Source of the DNA: Homoserinibacter gongjuensis
GTDB taxonomy: Bacteria > Actinomycetota > Actinomycetes > Actinomycetales > Microbacteriaceae
Length of the DNA stretch: 64,000 bases
Assembly (NCBI RefSeq): GCF_030161875.1
Contig: NZ_BSVA01000001.1
Span: forward strand, 558,001 to 622,000
Direction: 5' to 3'
Shown: positions 28,013 through 40,724 of the stretch, in pieces
How positions within the stretch are numbered: the first letter of the stretch is position 1
Layout: every line of letters begins with the position of its first letter
Program-made: the position numbers and the translations under genes
Notes under the pieces: generated by a model
Seen by the model: only the letters and a program-made list of their open reading frames with translations
Told to the model about the DNA's origin: nothing
The model's database searches: none

Positions 28013-29489
28013 TCAGACCGCGAGGCCCAGCGTCTTCGCGGTGTCCTTCAGCTCCTTGGTGGCGACCTTCGGCTTCTCGGAGAGGGTCGTCCCGTAGGAG
28101 GGGATCATGCGCTTCAGCTGCGGCTCCCACGCCGACAGCTGCTGCGGGAAGCATGTCGCGAGCACGTCGAGCATGATCGGCACGGCCGTCGAGGCGCCCG
28201 GGGATGCCCCGAGCAGACCCGCGATCGTGCCATCGCCCCCGCGACCACCTCGGTGCCGAACTGGATCACGGCCTTGCCATCCGCGCCGCGCTTCATGATC
28301 TGCACGCGCTGGCCCGCGGTGATCCGGTGCCAGTCGTGCAGCTTCGCGTTCGGCGCGAACTGCTGCAGCACGGCGTGCTGCTTCCTGCGGGATGCGAGCA
28401 CCTCGGTCACGAGGTACCAGACGAGGTCGAGGTTCTTGAGGCCTGCGCCGATCATGGTGCCGAGGTTGTGCCAGCGGATCGAGGCGAACAGGTCGAACCA
28501 CGACCCGGTCTTGAGGAACTTGGGGTGAAGCCCGCGTAGGGCCCGAACAGCAGGCTCGCCTGACCGTCGACGACGCGCGTGTCGAGGTGCGGCACCGACA
28601 TGGGCGGCGCACCCACCGAGGCCTTGCCGTACACCTTGCCGTGGTGTTGCGCGACGAGCTCGGGGTTGTCGGTGCGCAGGAACTGACCGCTGATGGGGAA
28701 CCCGCCGTAGCCACGGATCTCACGGATGCCCGACTTCTGCAGCAGGTGCAGCGCCGCCCCGCCGGCTCCGACGAACACGAAGCGCGCCGTGAGCTCGAAC
28801 GGGGTGTTGCCCACCACGTGACGTCCGCTGATCCGCCAGGTGCCATCCTTCAGGCGCTTGAGTCCCGTGACGCGACGCTCCACGAGCACCTTCGCGCCGT
28901 GCTCCACGAGGCCGTCGATGAGGTTGCGGGTGAGCGATCCGAAGTCGACATCCGATCCGCCCACGATGCGCGTGGCCGCGATCGGCTGGCTCTTCTTACG
29001 GCCCGGCAGCAGCAGCGGTGCCCACTCGCGGATGACGCGCGGGTCTTCCGTGTACTCCAGCCCCGGGAAGAGCGGGTGGCCTGTGAGCGCCTCGTAGCGG
29101 CGGCGCAGGTAGCCCACGTTGTTCTCGCCCCACACGAAGCTCAGGTGCGGCACGGGGTTGATGAACTTCGCAGGTTCGGGCAGCAGCCCCTCCGACACGA
29201 GGTACGACCAGTACTGCCGCGACACCTGGAACTGCTCGTTGACCTGCACGGCCTTCGAGATGTCGATCTGCCCGTTCTTCTCGGGCGTGTAGTTCAGCTC
29301 GCACAGGGCGGAGTGGCCGGTGCCCGCGTTGTTCCACGGGTTCGAGCTCTCCTGTGCGACATCGGGCAGGGCTTCCAGGAGGGTGATCGACCAGCTCGGC
29401 TCGAGCTGTTGCAGCAGCGAACCGAGGGTGGCGCTCATCACTCCGCCGCCGATGAGGACGACGTCGACGGGTTCAGACACGCCCTCCAT
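28013..29489 (-). CDS. mqo: Malate:quinone oxidoreductase, two frameshifts
   Basis: About 490-residue FAD-dependent membrane-associated enzyme oxidising malate to oxaloacetate and passing electrons to quinone. The N-terminal FAD motif is [17 protein letters not shown], followed by family blocks [17 protein letters not shown] and RYGGFP-like [14 protein letters not shown]; the C-terminus includes [12 protein letters not shown]. The frame breaks near 28520 (ACC-CC-AAG, four C for five, before KFLKTGSWF) and near 28235 (five G for six, before DGTIAGLL). The start may be ATG 29489 or GTG 29480. Convergent context suggests its own transcript. Confidence 0.94.
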
Positions 29490-29527
29490 CTTATGTCGGG
29501 CGCTGCGAGCCGCTTGGGACCGAGGTC

Positions 29528-29953
29528 CTAGAGAAGCTGCGCGACCCCGCCCACGATGAGCCCGATGCCCGCGGCGGCGAGGCCGACGGTCAGCGAGCCG
29601 GCGCCCACCCACAGCAGCACGAACGCCCGGCCTGGGCGCTCCGGATCCCGCCCGAGCACCGAGAGGAAGAACCCGGCAGGCATGAGCAGCGCCGCCACCG
29701 GGATGCCGAAGCGGCCCACGAGGTCGAGGGCGAGCGGCAGGGTGACGGTGTCGAGCAGCGGGATGACGGCGACGCTCAGCACGAGCAGCACCGCGGCGTG
29801 AGCGTGGCCGGCGCGGAAGAAGTTCTTCTGCAGGGTGTTGGCGGGAAAGGCGCCCCGCGCCACCCGCGTGAGGAACCAGCCCCCGGTCTCCACCGTGATG
29901 AGGCTCAGCAGCAGGGCTCCCAGCAGGATCGTGGTCCATGGTTGGATTGTCAT
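29528..29953 (-). CDS. Small four-helix membrane protein under MerR control
   Basis: 141-residue integral membrane protein with four hydrophobic segments and a conserved-looking FRAGHAHAAVLLVLSV stretch. No named family is recognised. It diverges from a MerR-type regulator and shares the operator at 29964-29986, so it is probably the regulated target, perhaps a stress- or metabolite-linked membrane protein. ATG 29953 is chosen over the TTG at 29962 because a TAATAT -10 box lies eight bases upstream. Confidence 0.75.
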   Translation of the reverse strand: MTIQPWTTILLGALLLSLITVETGGWFLTRVARGAFPANTLQKNFFRAGHAHAAVLLVLSVAVIPLLDTVTLPLALDLVGRFGIPVAALLMPAGFFLSVLGRDPERPGRAFVLLWVGAGSLTVGLAAAGIGLIVGGVAQLL

Positions 29954-29986
29954 GGTATCCAATATTAGATACTGTCGCTATCTAAT
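29947..29986. promoter_or_regulatory. Divergent promoters and MerR-type operator
   Basis: Perfect inverted repeat ATTAGATA-N7-TATCTAAT (29964-29986). On the plus strand TTGTCA (29947-29952), a 17-bp spacer and TACTGT (29970-29975) form a promoter for the regulator. On the minus strand TAATAT (29962-29967) serves the membrane protein gene. The operator overlaps both -10 boxes. AT-rich sequence here stands out from the surroundings. Confidence 0.7.
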
Positions 29987-30001
29987 GCAAGGGGTTGCCC
30001 G

Positions 30002-30606
30002 ATGCTGATGTCCGAGCTGTCCGCGCGCACGGGCGCCCCCGTGCCGACGATCAAGTTCTACCTGCGCGAGGGGCTCCTGCATCCGGGGGTCGCCCTCTCG
30101 CAGACCCGCTCGGACTACGACGCGAGCCATGTGCGACGCATCGGCGTCATCCGTGCCCTCACCGAGACGGTCGGCCTGAGCGTGCAGCAGGCGCGCGGCG
30201 TACTCGCCGTGATCGACGACCCCGGGCCCTCGCTCTACGACGCCTTCGGCGCCGCGCTCGCGCAGCTGCCGCCCACGGTTCCGGAAGCCGAGGATTATCC
30301 GCGAGCCCGTGCCGTCATCGAGCGGCTCGGCTGGGCCTACGAGCCCCGCCACGTCGCGGTGCGCCAACTCGAGCAGGCGCTCGCCGCTGTCGAGGCGATG
30401 GGCATCCCCCTCGATGACGAGCGACTCGCCGCCTACGCGCCCCCGTGCGCGCGATCGCCGAGTACGACATCGCGCACGTGCCACAGGACCCGGACGCCGC
30501 GATCGAATACGCCGTGCTCGGTACCGCCGGGCACGAACCCGTGCTCGCGGCACTCCGACGCCTGGCGCACCAGGACCTCGCGCGCGGGCGCGCACGCGCG
30601 CGCTGA
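30002..30606 (+). CDS. MerR-family transcriptional regulator, frameshifted
   Basis: About 201 residues. The N-terminal MerR winged helix reads MSELSARTGAPVPTIKFYLREGLL, then YDASHVRRIGVIRALTETVGLSV. The C-terminal half is an effector domain without obvious metal-binding cysteines, so it is not a metal sensor of the MerR/CueR kind. The frame breaks near 30438-30443, where CCCCC should be CCCCCC; repaired, it continues VRAIAEYDIAHVPQDPDAA to the stop at 30604-30606. AAGGGG lies seven bases upstream of ATG 30002. It should control itself and the divergent membrane protein. Confidence 0.82.
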
Positions 30607-30661
30607 ACGGCTCCTCGACCGGCGGATGTGCGGCGGCGCGGACGGAGCCGGCCGACCAGGC

Positions 30662-34203
<3,542 letters not shown>

Positions 34204-34252
34204 GACTTGCGCTCCTTTTCTCATCGTCGAGACGGGCGATCGCCGTCTCGCG

Positions 34253-36359
34253 TCAGGGGTGCACGGTGTCGTTCGGGTCGACGTGCAGCTCGTGCACGTA
34301 CAGCTCGGCGTCGACGGCTCGGATGCCGACGCGGCCGATCAGGTGGGGCAGGGTGTCGTCGTGGTCGATTGCGGGTGCGCCGTCGACCTCCACCGCGAGA
34401 CGCGAGCCGGCCGCGCGCACCACGAGCCGGTGTCGGCCTCCCGGGTCGAGCGGCGCCGTGAGCGGATGCTCGGCGAGCACCCGCTCGTCGTAGCCGTGCC
34501 GGGCGAGTACGACGCGCTCGGCGTGCAGCTGCACCGAGTAGCCGAGCAGGAAGTGGATTCCGAGGCGCGTGTCGTCGCCCTCGCCACCCTCCGAGAGCTC
34601 GCTCGCCCGCAGCAGCAGGTCGCCGTGGCCGCCGGGTCGCGCCTCGACCGAGAGCTCGGCCGTGACCACGAGGTCGCCGAAGGAGCCCGCATCGACGGTG
34701 CGCTTCTCGAAACCGGATGCCGTGAGCGGCCCGAGCTGCAGCGCGCCGCCCCGGGCGGCGGCATCCGTCACGGTCACGAGCGTCAGCACGGGGTGACCCG
34801 CGCGCGCCTCGACGGTCAGGGTTCGCACGGCATCCGCTCCCCGCTCGCCGCGGTCGCCACCGGGAGGGCCAGGCGCACGACGCGGCCCGCCTCGGGCACG
34901 CGCACCGCGCGGGGTTCTGCGCCGTCGAGACCCAGCACGAGCTCGTCACCCGTCGTGAAGACACCGGTGAGGTGCACGACGGGCTCGAGGTCGCGCTGCA
35001 GGTGCAGGCGGTAGTCGAGGCGCGCCCCGGGTGCGAGAGCGACCGAGCGGTAGACGGCATCCGGCGTCTCGCGTACGAGTTCGGCGGCGCCGGGCGAGAG
35101 CGTCGCCCAGAAGCGGCCCGGAACCGGCACGACCGCTTCCCGGTCGGCATCCGCTTCCGTCGCGGCTGTCGCCGCGCAGTGCCCTATATTTACGTCGCCG
35201 AGCACCCGGATGCGGAACCCACCGGACGCATCGAGGGGCACCGCGAACTGGTCCCGTCCGTCGAGGGCGAGCCTCAGCTCGGCATCTACCACGACGACGC
35301 GCCAGCAGTGCAGTGCCTCGTGCGCGAACGTCGCGGGCAGGGCCGCACGGGCGAGCTCTGCCCAACACGAGGAGGCGATGACGGCCCCCGTCGCGCGATC
35401 CACCCGCACCGCGAGCGGCTCTCCCCGGCGGGCTCGAGCGCGATGCCGTAGCCGTCGGCGCCCGCCTCGGGCGTGAGGTTGAGCTCGGCCGTCACGAGCG
35501 CTCCGAAGACGGGCGACAACTGCCCCGTCCACACGGCATCCGGTGCCGGGGGGACCGGAGCGGAGGTCGACGGCCCGAGCACCTGGATCGTGCGGTCGTT
35601 CGCCACCTGGCGGTCGATGTCGAGGTCGCGCGAGGCATCGGCATTGAAGTTGTGGAAGACGATGTAGTTCGACACGAGGTCGGGGCCACACACGCTGCTC
35701 GAGTGGCCGAGCCCCGTCGTCGGGCCCTCCGTGCTCACCAGCACCGGGTTGAGCGGATCGCTGCGCCAGCCCCGCAGCGGATCGTCGCTGAAGGCCGCGT
35801 CGATGCGGTAGCCGCGGCTCAGGTAGTGGTTGCCGGTGAGCGTCATGACGTAGCCGTCGCCGCGGCGGGTCACGAAGGGACCCTCGGTCCAGCCGTTCAT
35901 GTGCACGCCTGTCAGCACGGGCTCGCCGAACTCCGTGGGCGAAGCCATCTCGCAGCCCCAGATCCCCTCGTCACCGGCCCAGTAGAAGTACCAGCGGCCG
36001 TCGTCGTCGATGAGCACGTTGCCGTCGATCGCGTGCCCCACGTTGCCGGTGACCGCATGGAAGGGGCCGGTCGGCGCATCCGCGCGGAGCACGTAGTGGC
36101 CGTGGCCCGAGGGCGAGGTGTACATGAAGAACGCACCGTCGGCGTAGACGACCTCCGGGGCGAAGGGCACGAGGCCGGGAAACGCGTCGGGGGCGATCGT
36201 GGGCCCCTCCAGCGTCCACGACACGAGGTCGTCCGAGCTCCAGCACCGCACATCCGGGTTCGTCCCGTACAGGTAGTAACGCCCGTCATGCCGCAGCACG
36301 AAGGGGTCGGCGAAGTCGCCGTCGCGGGCGATGGGGTTGCGATAGAGCGGCACGGTCAT
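34253..36359 (-). CDS. GH43-like glycosidase with C-terminal accessory domains, two frameshifts
   Basis: About 700 residues. The five-bladed propeller domain shows the GH43 pattern: catalytic Asp in DFADPFVLRHDG, Asp in DGNVLIDDDG and acid Glu in GWTEGPFV. Beta-sandwich-like C-terminal regions follow (residues about 310 on). GH43 enzymes are mostly arabinofuranosidases, xylosidases or arabinanases. The lack of a signal peptide suggests it acts on imported oligosaccharides. The frame breaks near 35432 (four G for five) and near 34841 (four G for five); joined, the last 190 residues form another lectin-like domain. ATG 36359 overlaps the permease stop. Confidence 0.82.
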
Positions 36360-37213
36360 CCCTTGATCCCGCTGAAGGCGAAGGAGTCGACGAAGTAGCG
36401 CTGCATGAGGGTGAACAGCAGGATCACCGGCAGCACGGCGATCACCGACGCCGTCATGATCATCGGGTAGTCCGTCTGGTCCTTGTAGTACGAGCTCATC
36501 GAGGCGATCACGAGCTGCACGGTGGAGTTCTCGGGCGAGTTGGTGAAGATGAGCGGCCCGATGTAGTCGTTCCAGGTGGCCATGAAGACGATGATCACGT
36601 TGGCCGCGATCGCCGGCTTGCACAGCGGAAGGAAGATGCTCCAGTAGATGCGCAGGTAGCCGGCGCCGTCGAGCTTGGCCGCCTCGAGCAGCTCGGAGGC
36701 GAGCCCGAGCATGTACTGGCGCAGGAAGAAGATCATCGTGACGTTGCCGAGCAGCCCCGGCACGATGAGCGGAAGCAGGGTGTCGATCCAGCCCAGCTGC
36801 ACGAACACGAGGAACTGCGGGATGATCAGCACGACCATCGGGATCATGATCGTCGCGAGCAGGGCGACGAAGATCCTGTCCTTGTGCGGGAAGTCGAGCT
36901 TCGCGAAGGCGAACGCAGCCATCGTCGACGAGAAGGTGCCCACCGTCACGACGAGCACCGTCACGATGACGCTGTTGAGCAGTCCGACGGCGAGCGGGGC
37001 GACATCCCAGACCTCGAGATAGTTGGCCCAGTCGATCGGGTCGGGGATCCACTCGGGCGGGAAGGTGAAGACGAGCCGCGACTCCTTGAGCGAGGTCGTC
37101 ACCATCCAGAGGAACGGCAGCACCATCGTGAGCGCACCGAGCAGCATGAGCGAGAACGCGATGACGGTTCCCGTGCGCCGCGCCGCGACATTGGTTCTGG
37201 TCATGGTCGTCAC
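36356..37213 (-). CDS. Carbohydrate ABC transporter permease (MalG type)
   Basis: 285-residue inner-membrane permease with six hydrophobic segments and the MalG-type EAA loop ELLEAAKLDGAGYLRIYWSIFLPLCKP. It forms the transmembrane channel with the permease encoded just upstream, which it overlaps by four bases. No ATP-binding subunit is encoded in this locus; a shared MsiK-type ATPase elsewhere would be normal for actinobacteria. Confidence 0.92.
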   Translation of the reverse strand: MTTMTRTNVAARRTGTVIAFSLMLLGALTMVLPFLWMVTTSLKESRLVFTFPPEWIPDPIDWANYLEVWDVAPLAVGLLNSVIVTVLVVTVGTFSSTMAAFAFAKLDFPHKDRIFVALLATIMIPMVVLIIPQFLVFVQLGWIDTLLPLIVPGLLGNVTMIFFLRQYMLGLASELLEAAKLDGAGYLRIYWSIFLPLCKPAIAANVIIVFMATWNDYIGPLIFTNSPENSTVQLVIASMSSYYKDQTDYPMIMTASVIAVLPVILLFTLMQRYFVDSFAFSGIKG

Positions 37214-38117
37214 TCCCCCTCGTAGACCCAGCGCCGCGAGAGACGGAACTGCAGCAAGGTGAGCGCAAGCACGACGAGCGCGAAGAAGAAGGCGGCAGCC
37301 GAGGCGAGGCCCAGCTCACCGGAACCGAAGGCCTTCTGCCAGACGTAGTAGGTGATCGTCGCCGCGCTGTACTCGCGCCCCCGTCGGAGGTGAACAGCTG
37401 CACCTCGACGAAGGTCTGCAGCGAGCCGATCATGCCGACGACCGTGAGGAAGAAGATGCTCGGCGTGAGCAGCGGCAGGGTGATCTGGAAGAACATCCGC
37501 ACAGGGGATGCCCCGTCGAGGCGGGCCGCCTCGTAGTAGACGTCGGGGATGTTCTTGAGCGCCGCGAGCATGTAGATCGAGGTGATGCCGATCATCTTCC
37601 AGATGATCATGATCACGATCGTGGGCTTGATCCATGCGGGGTCGCCCAGCCAGTCGGGCCCCTGGATGCCGACGGCACCGAGCGCCTGGTTCACGAGCCC
37701 GTACTGGTAGTTGAAGATCCACTTCCACAGCACGACGAGCGCTACGACAGACGACACATAGGGCAGTAGGAAGAGCACGCGGAAGAGCGTGCTGCCGGGG
37801 GTGCGGCGGTGACTGCCGAGCGCGAAGAGGATCCCGAAGAGCAGGTAGAAGGGGATTGGGATGAGCATGTAGAGCGTGTTGCCCGCCGCGATCCAGAAGT
37901 ACTTGTCGGTGAGGAACTCGACGAAGTTGTCGAGCCCGACGAAGTCGCGGGTGTCGCGGATGGAGTTCCAGTCGGTGAACCCCGCGTACACGGCGATCCC
38001 GACCGGGATGAGTGAGAACAGGATCACCTGGAGGGTGATCGGGGTGACGAATGCGAGACCCCAGATCCGCTCGCGGCGGTTGAAGCGCCGCGTCGGTCGG
38101 GCGGTGGTCGTGGGCAT
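37210..38117 (-). CDS. Carbohydrate ABC transporter permease (MalF type), frameshifted
   Basis: About 302-residue permease: basic N-terminus, six membrane segments, and EAA loop YYEAARLDGASPVRMFFQIT. The frame breaks near 37381, where GGGGG should be GGGGGG; repaired, it continues REYSAATITYYVWQKAFG to RLSRRWVYEGE and its stop at 37210. ATG 38117 has AGGAGG nine bases away. It is second in the solute-binding protein-permease-permease operon. Confidence 0.92.
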
Positions 38118-38186
38118 CAGGGGCAACCTCCTGCAGGGGCGGGGTGCGCGACCTCTCGGCCGCCCACCCCGCCGGGTTCGGCGAGC

Positions 38187-39502
38187 CTACTTCTTCTGCT
38201 CGGCGATGCCCTTGTCGAGCAGGTCCTGCATCTCGCCCTGCACGGATGCCGCGTAGTCCGCCGCGGACTGCTCACCCGACTGCACGCTCGCGAGGTTCGA
38301 GTTGAAGAGCGTGAACCAGTCGCTGTTGAAGGTGTAGGTCTGCGTGGCACGCCGACCGTAGTCCTCGAGGATGCGGATGAACTCGGCCTTGTTGGCCGGC
38401 GGCTTGTCGGTCGTGAGCCACTCGTCCTTCGCCATGTCGATGAGGTTCGGGATCGCCTGCCCCTTCTCGATGTTGGTGCGCTGGGCGTCCTCGTTGAATG
38501 CGAGGAAGGCGGCGAGGTTGGACGCGGCCTCCTGATGCTTGCTGCCGTTCGCGACCGCGAAGCCGATGCCCCCGTACCAGATGGCCTCTTCGCCCGTCTT
38601 CGGGCTCACCGGCCAGGGCATGATGTCCCAGGTGAACTTCGCGTCGTTCCACAGGCTGCCCTGCGCCCAGGTGCCGACGCCCGTCATCGCGAGCTTGCCG
38701 CTCACGAAGCGGTCGTAGTCGCCCTGCGAGCTGAGCTCCTCGGGGCTCGGCGCGACACCCTCGACGAGGTTGAGGTCGGCGGTCCACTGGAGCGCCTCGG
38801 TGAACGCGGGATCGGTGACGGTCACCTCGGTGTGGTCGGCGTTGAGCCAATCGGCGCCGTTCGACCAGACCGCCGCCTCGAGCGAGTAGGGGCCCGAGCC
38901 GTAGACCTTGTCGGCACCCTCGCCGCTCGTGAGCTTCTTCGCGGCGGCGACGTACTCATCCCAGGTCCACGGCGCATCCGCTGTGGGAGCCGTGATGCCG
39001 GCCGCGTCGAACATGTCCTTGTTGTAGGCGAGGCCGAAGGCGCTGATGTCCTTGGGCAGGCCGTACACCGCTCCTCGCCCGGCGTCGTGCCGTCGTAGCG
39101 GTACATGTCGATCGCTTTCGCCCAGACGTTGTCGGCGTCGAACAGCTCGTTGTCGTCGACGAACGCGCTCAGGTCGGCGATGACCCCGGCATCCGCGAAG
39201 GGCATGACCTTCTCGGGCTGGAGGTAGAAGACATCCGGTGTCTTCTTGCTCGCGATCATCGTCTGGAGCTTGGTGGCGAAGTCGGCCGCCGGCACGGTGA
39301 CGTAGTCGACCGTGACGTCGGGGTAGGCGTCCTCGTACTGGTCGATCATCGTCTTGAAGGTGGCGATCTCCTCGTCAGAGCCCCACCCCATGAAGGTGAT
39401 GGTCTGCTTGCCGGAGTCGGCCGGTGCGCTCGTGCAGCCGCTCATGACGAGCGCGGCGGATGCGGCGATGGCGACTGCGGCAGCAATGCTGCGTTTGGTC
39501 AT
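38187..39502 (-). CDS. Sugar ABC transporter solute-binding lipoprotein, frameshifted
   Basis: About 438-residue extracellular binding protein of the oligosaccharide (family 1) type. Lipobox MSGC follows a signal from MTKRSIAAAVAIAASAAL; the mature protein starts KQTITFMGWGSDEE. The frame breaks near 39068-39072 (GG for GGG) in GEERVYGLPKDISAFG. ATG 39502 has an AGGAG ribosome site. It leads the transporter operon and is driven by the LacI-controlled promoter at 39596-39624. The ligand is presumably an oligosaccharide released by the neighbouring glycosidases. Confidence 0.92.
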
Positions 39503-39595
39503 CTCTGTCTCCTCTGTGGCGGGCATCCCGGCTGTCGCTTCGGTGCGGAGCGAGCCGGTCGTCGTCGACCGGACGGGGGTGCTCGGTTGCGGTGG

Positions 39596-39624
39596 ACGCT
39601 AATCTATAGCGCTGTAAATGTCAA
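39596..39624 (-). promoter_or_regulatory. Transporter-operon promoter with LacI operator in the spacer
   Basis: On the minus strand TTGACA (39624-39619), exactly 17 bp, then TAGCGT (39601-39596). The spacer is occupied by TTTACAGCGCTATAG, which shares TTTACAGCGCTA with the site before the GH2 gene. A repressor bound here would block polymerase directly. Confidence 0.78.
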
Positions 39625-39652
39625 CGGAAATCCCCCGGCGCGTCGCGGACCC

Positions 39653-39658
39653 TAGGAT
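39653..39658 (+). promoter_or_regulatory. -10 box, leaderless lacI-type gene
   Basis: TAGGAT is followed by six bases and ATG 39665, indicating a leaderless transcript and excluding the GTG at 39659 as the likelier start. Confidence 0.5.
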
Positions 39659-39664
39659 GTGCGC

Positions 39665-40702
39665 ATGGCGTCGGGGAGCAGATCGGCCGGGCGCGTCCGC
39701 CTCAAGGACGTGGCCGACCGCGCGGGCGTGTCGATGAAGACCGTCTCGAACGTCGTGCACGACTACGAGTTCGTCTCGCCGCAGATGCGCGAGCGCGTAC
39801 AGGCCGCGATCGACGAGCTCGGCTACCGCCCGAACCTCACCGCCCGCCGCCTCGCTACCGGCAAGACGAGCATGATCGCGCTCGCCCTTCCCGTGGTCGA
39901 CCAGCCCTACTACGCCGAGATCGCGCGCTACATCGGCGAGGAGGCCGAGCGGCGCGGCTACCGGATCATCGTCGAACAGACCCTCAACGGCGTCGAGGCG
40001 GAGCGCGCCGTCATCCGCGACCGCGAGGAGGGCCTCGTCGACGGCGTGATCTTCCATCCCGTGCGGATCGGAACGCTCGAGATCGCCCGCCTTCGGCCCG
40101 GAACGCCCATCGTGCTGCTCGGCGAGTCCGCACGCCCGCTGACCACCGACCACGTCATGATCGACAACACGCAGGCCGCCCGCGACGGGGTGGAGCTGCT
40201 GCTCGCCGAGAACCGGTCCCGGATCGCCTTCCTCGCGGATGTACGGGGCGACATCACGGAGTCGACCCACTTGCGTCTGCTCGGTTACCAGGAGGCGCTG
40301 CTGACGGCCGGCATCCAGCCCGATCCCGAGCTCGTGCTGCGCAGCGACGGGTTCACGATCGAGGACGGCGTGGCAGCGATCGCCGCCGCGATCGAGCGCG
40401 GGATCCACTTCGACGCCGTGCTCTCTCGTGACGACACCTTCGCGATGGCTGCACTGCGTGCCCTGCAGGCGGCCGGCCGCTCGGTGCCGGATGAGGTCTC
40501 GGTGCTCGGCTGGGACGACACGGTGCTCGCGCACTCCAGCACGCCGGCGCTCTCCGCGATCTCACCCGACAAGTTCGCGATCGCCACGACGGCGCTCGAC
40601 CTGCTCGAGGATCGCATGAAGGGCTACGAGGGTACCGGGCGCCACCGGATCGCGCCGTACACGATCATCGAGCGCGGCACCACGGCGGCTTTACAGCGCT
40701 AA
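39665..40702 (+). CDS. LacI-family transcriptional regulator
   Basis: 345-residue repressor with an N-terminal helix-turn-helix and hinge (RLKDVADRAGVSMKTVSNVV, ARRLATGKTSMIAL) and a periplasmic-binding-protein-like sugar domain ending ISPDKFAIATTALDLL. It lies between the two TTTACAGCGCTA operators, one in the divergent transporter promoter and one overlapping its own stop codon and the GH2 promoter, so it almost certainly controls uptake and breakdown of the locus glycan. The inducer is unknown. Confidence 0.92.
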   Translation: MASGSRSAGRVRLKDVADRAGVSMKTVSNVVHDYEFVSPQMRERVQAAIDELGYRPNLTARRLATGKTSMIALALPVVDQPYYAEIARYIGEEAERRGYRIIVEQTLNGVEAERAVIRDREEGLVDGVIFHPVRIGTLEIARLRPGTPIVLLGESARPLTTDHVMIDNTQAARDGVELLLAENRSRIAFLADVRGDITESTHLRLLGYQEALLTAGIQPDPELVLRSDGFTIEDGVAAIAAAIERGIHFDAVLSRDDTFAMAALRALQAAGRSVPDEVSVLGWDDTVLAHSSTPALSAISPDKFAIATTALDLLEDRMKGYEGTGRHRIAPYTIIERGTTAALQR

Positions 40703-40717
40703 AGAATGCCCTATGCT
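40689..40717 (+). promoter_or_regulatory. GH2 promoter with LacI operator
   Basis: TTTACA (-35, 40690-40695), 16-bp spacer, TATGCT (-10, 40712-40717), then seven bases to ATG 40725. The operator CTTTACAGCGCTAAAG overlaps the -35 and the spacer, and also the lacI stop codon. Confidence 0.75.
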
Positions 40718-40724
40718 TCCGGGC

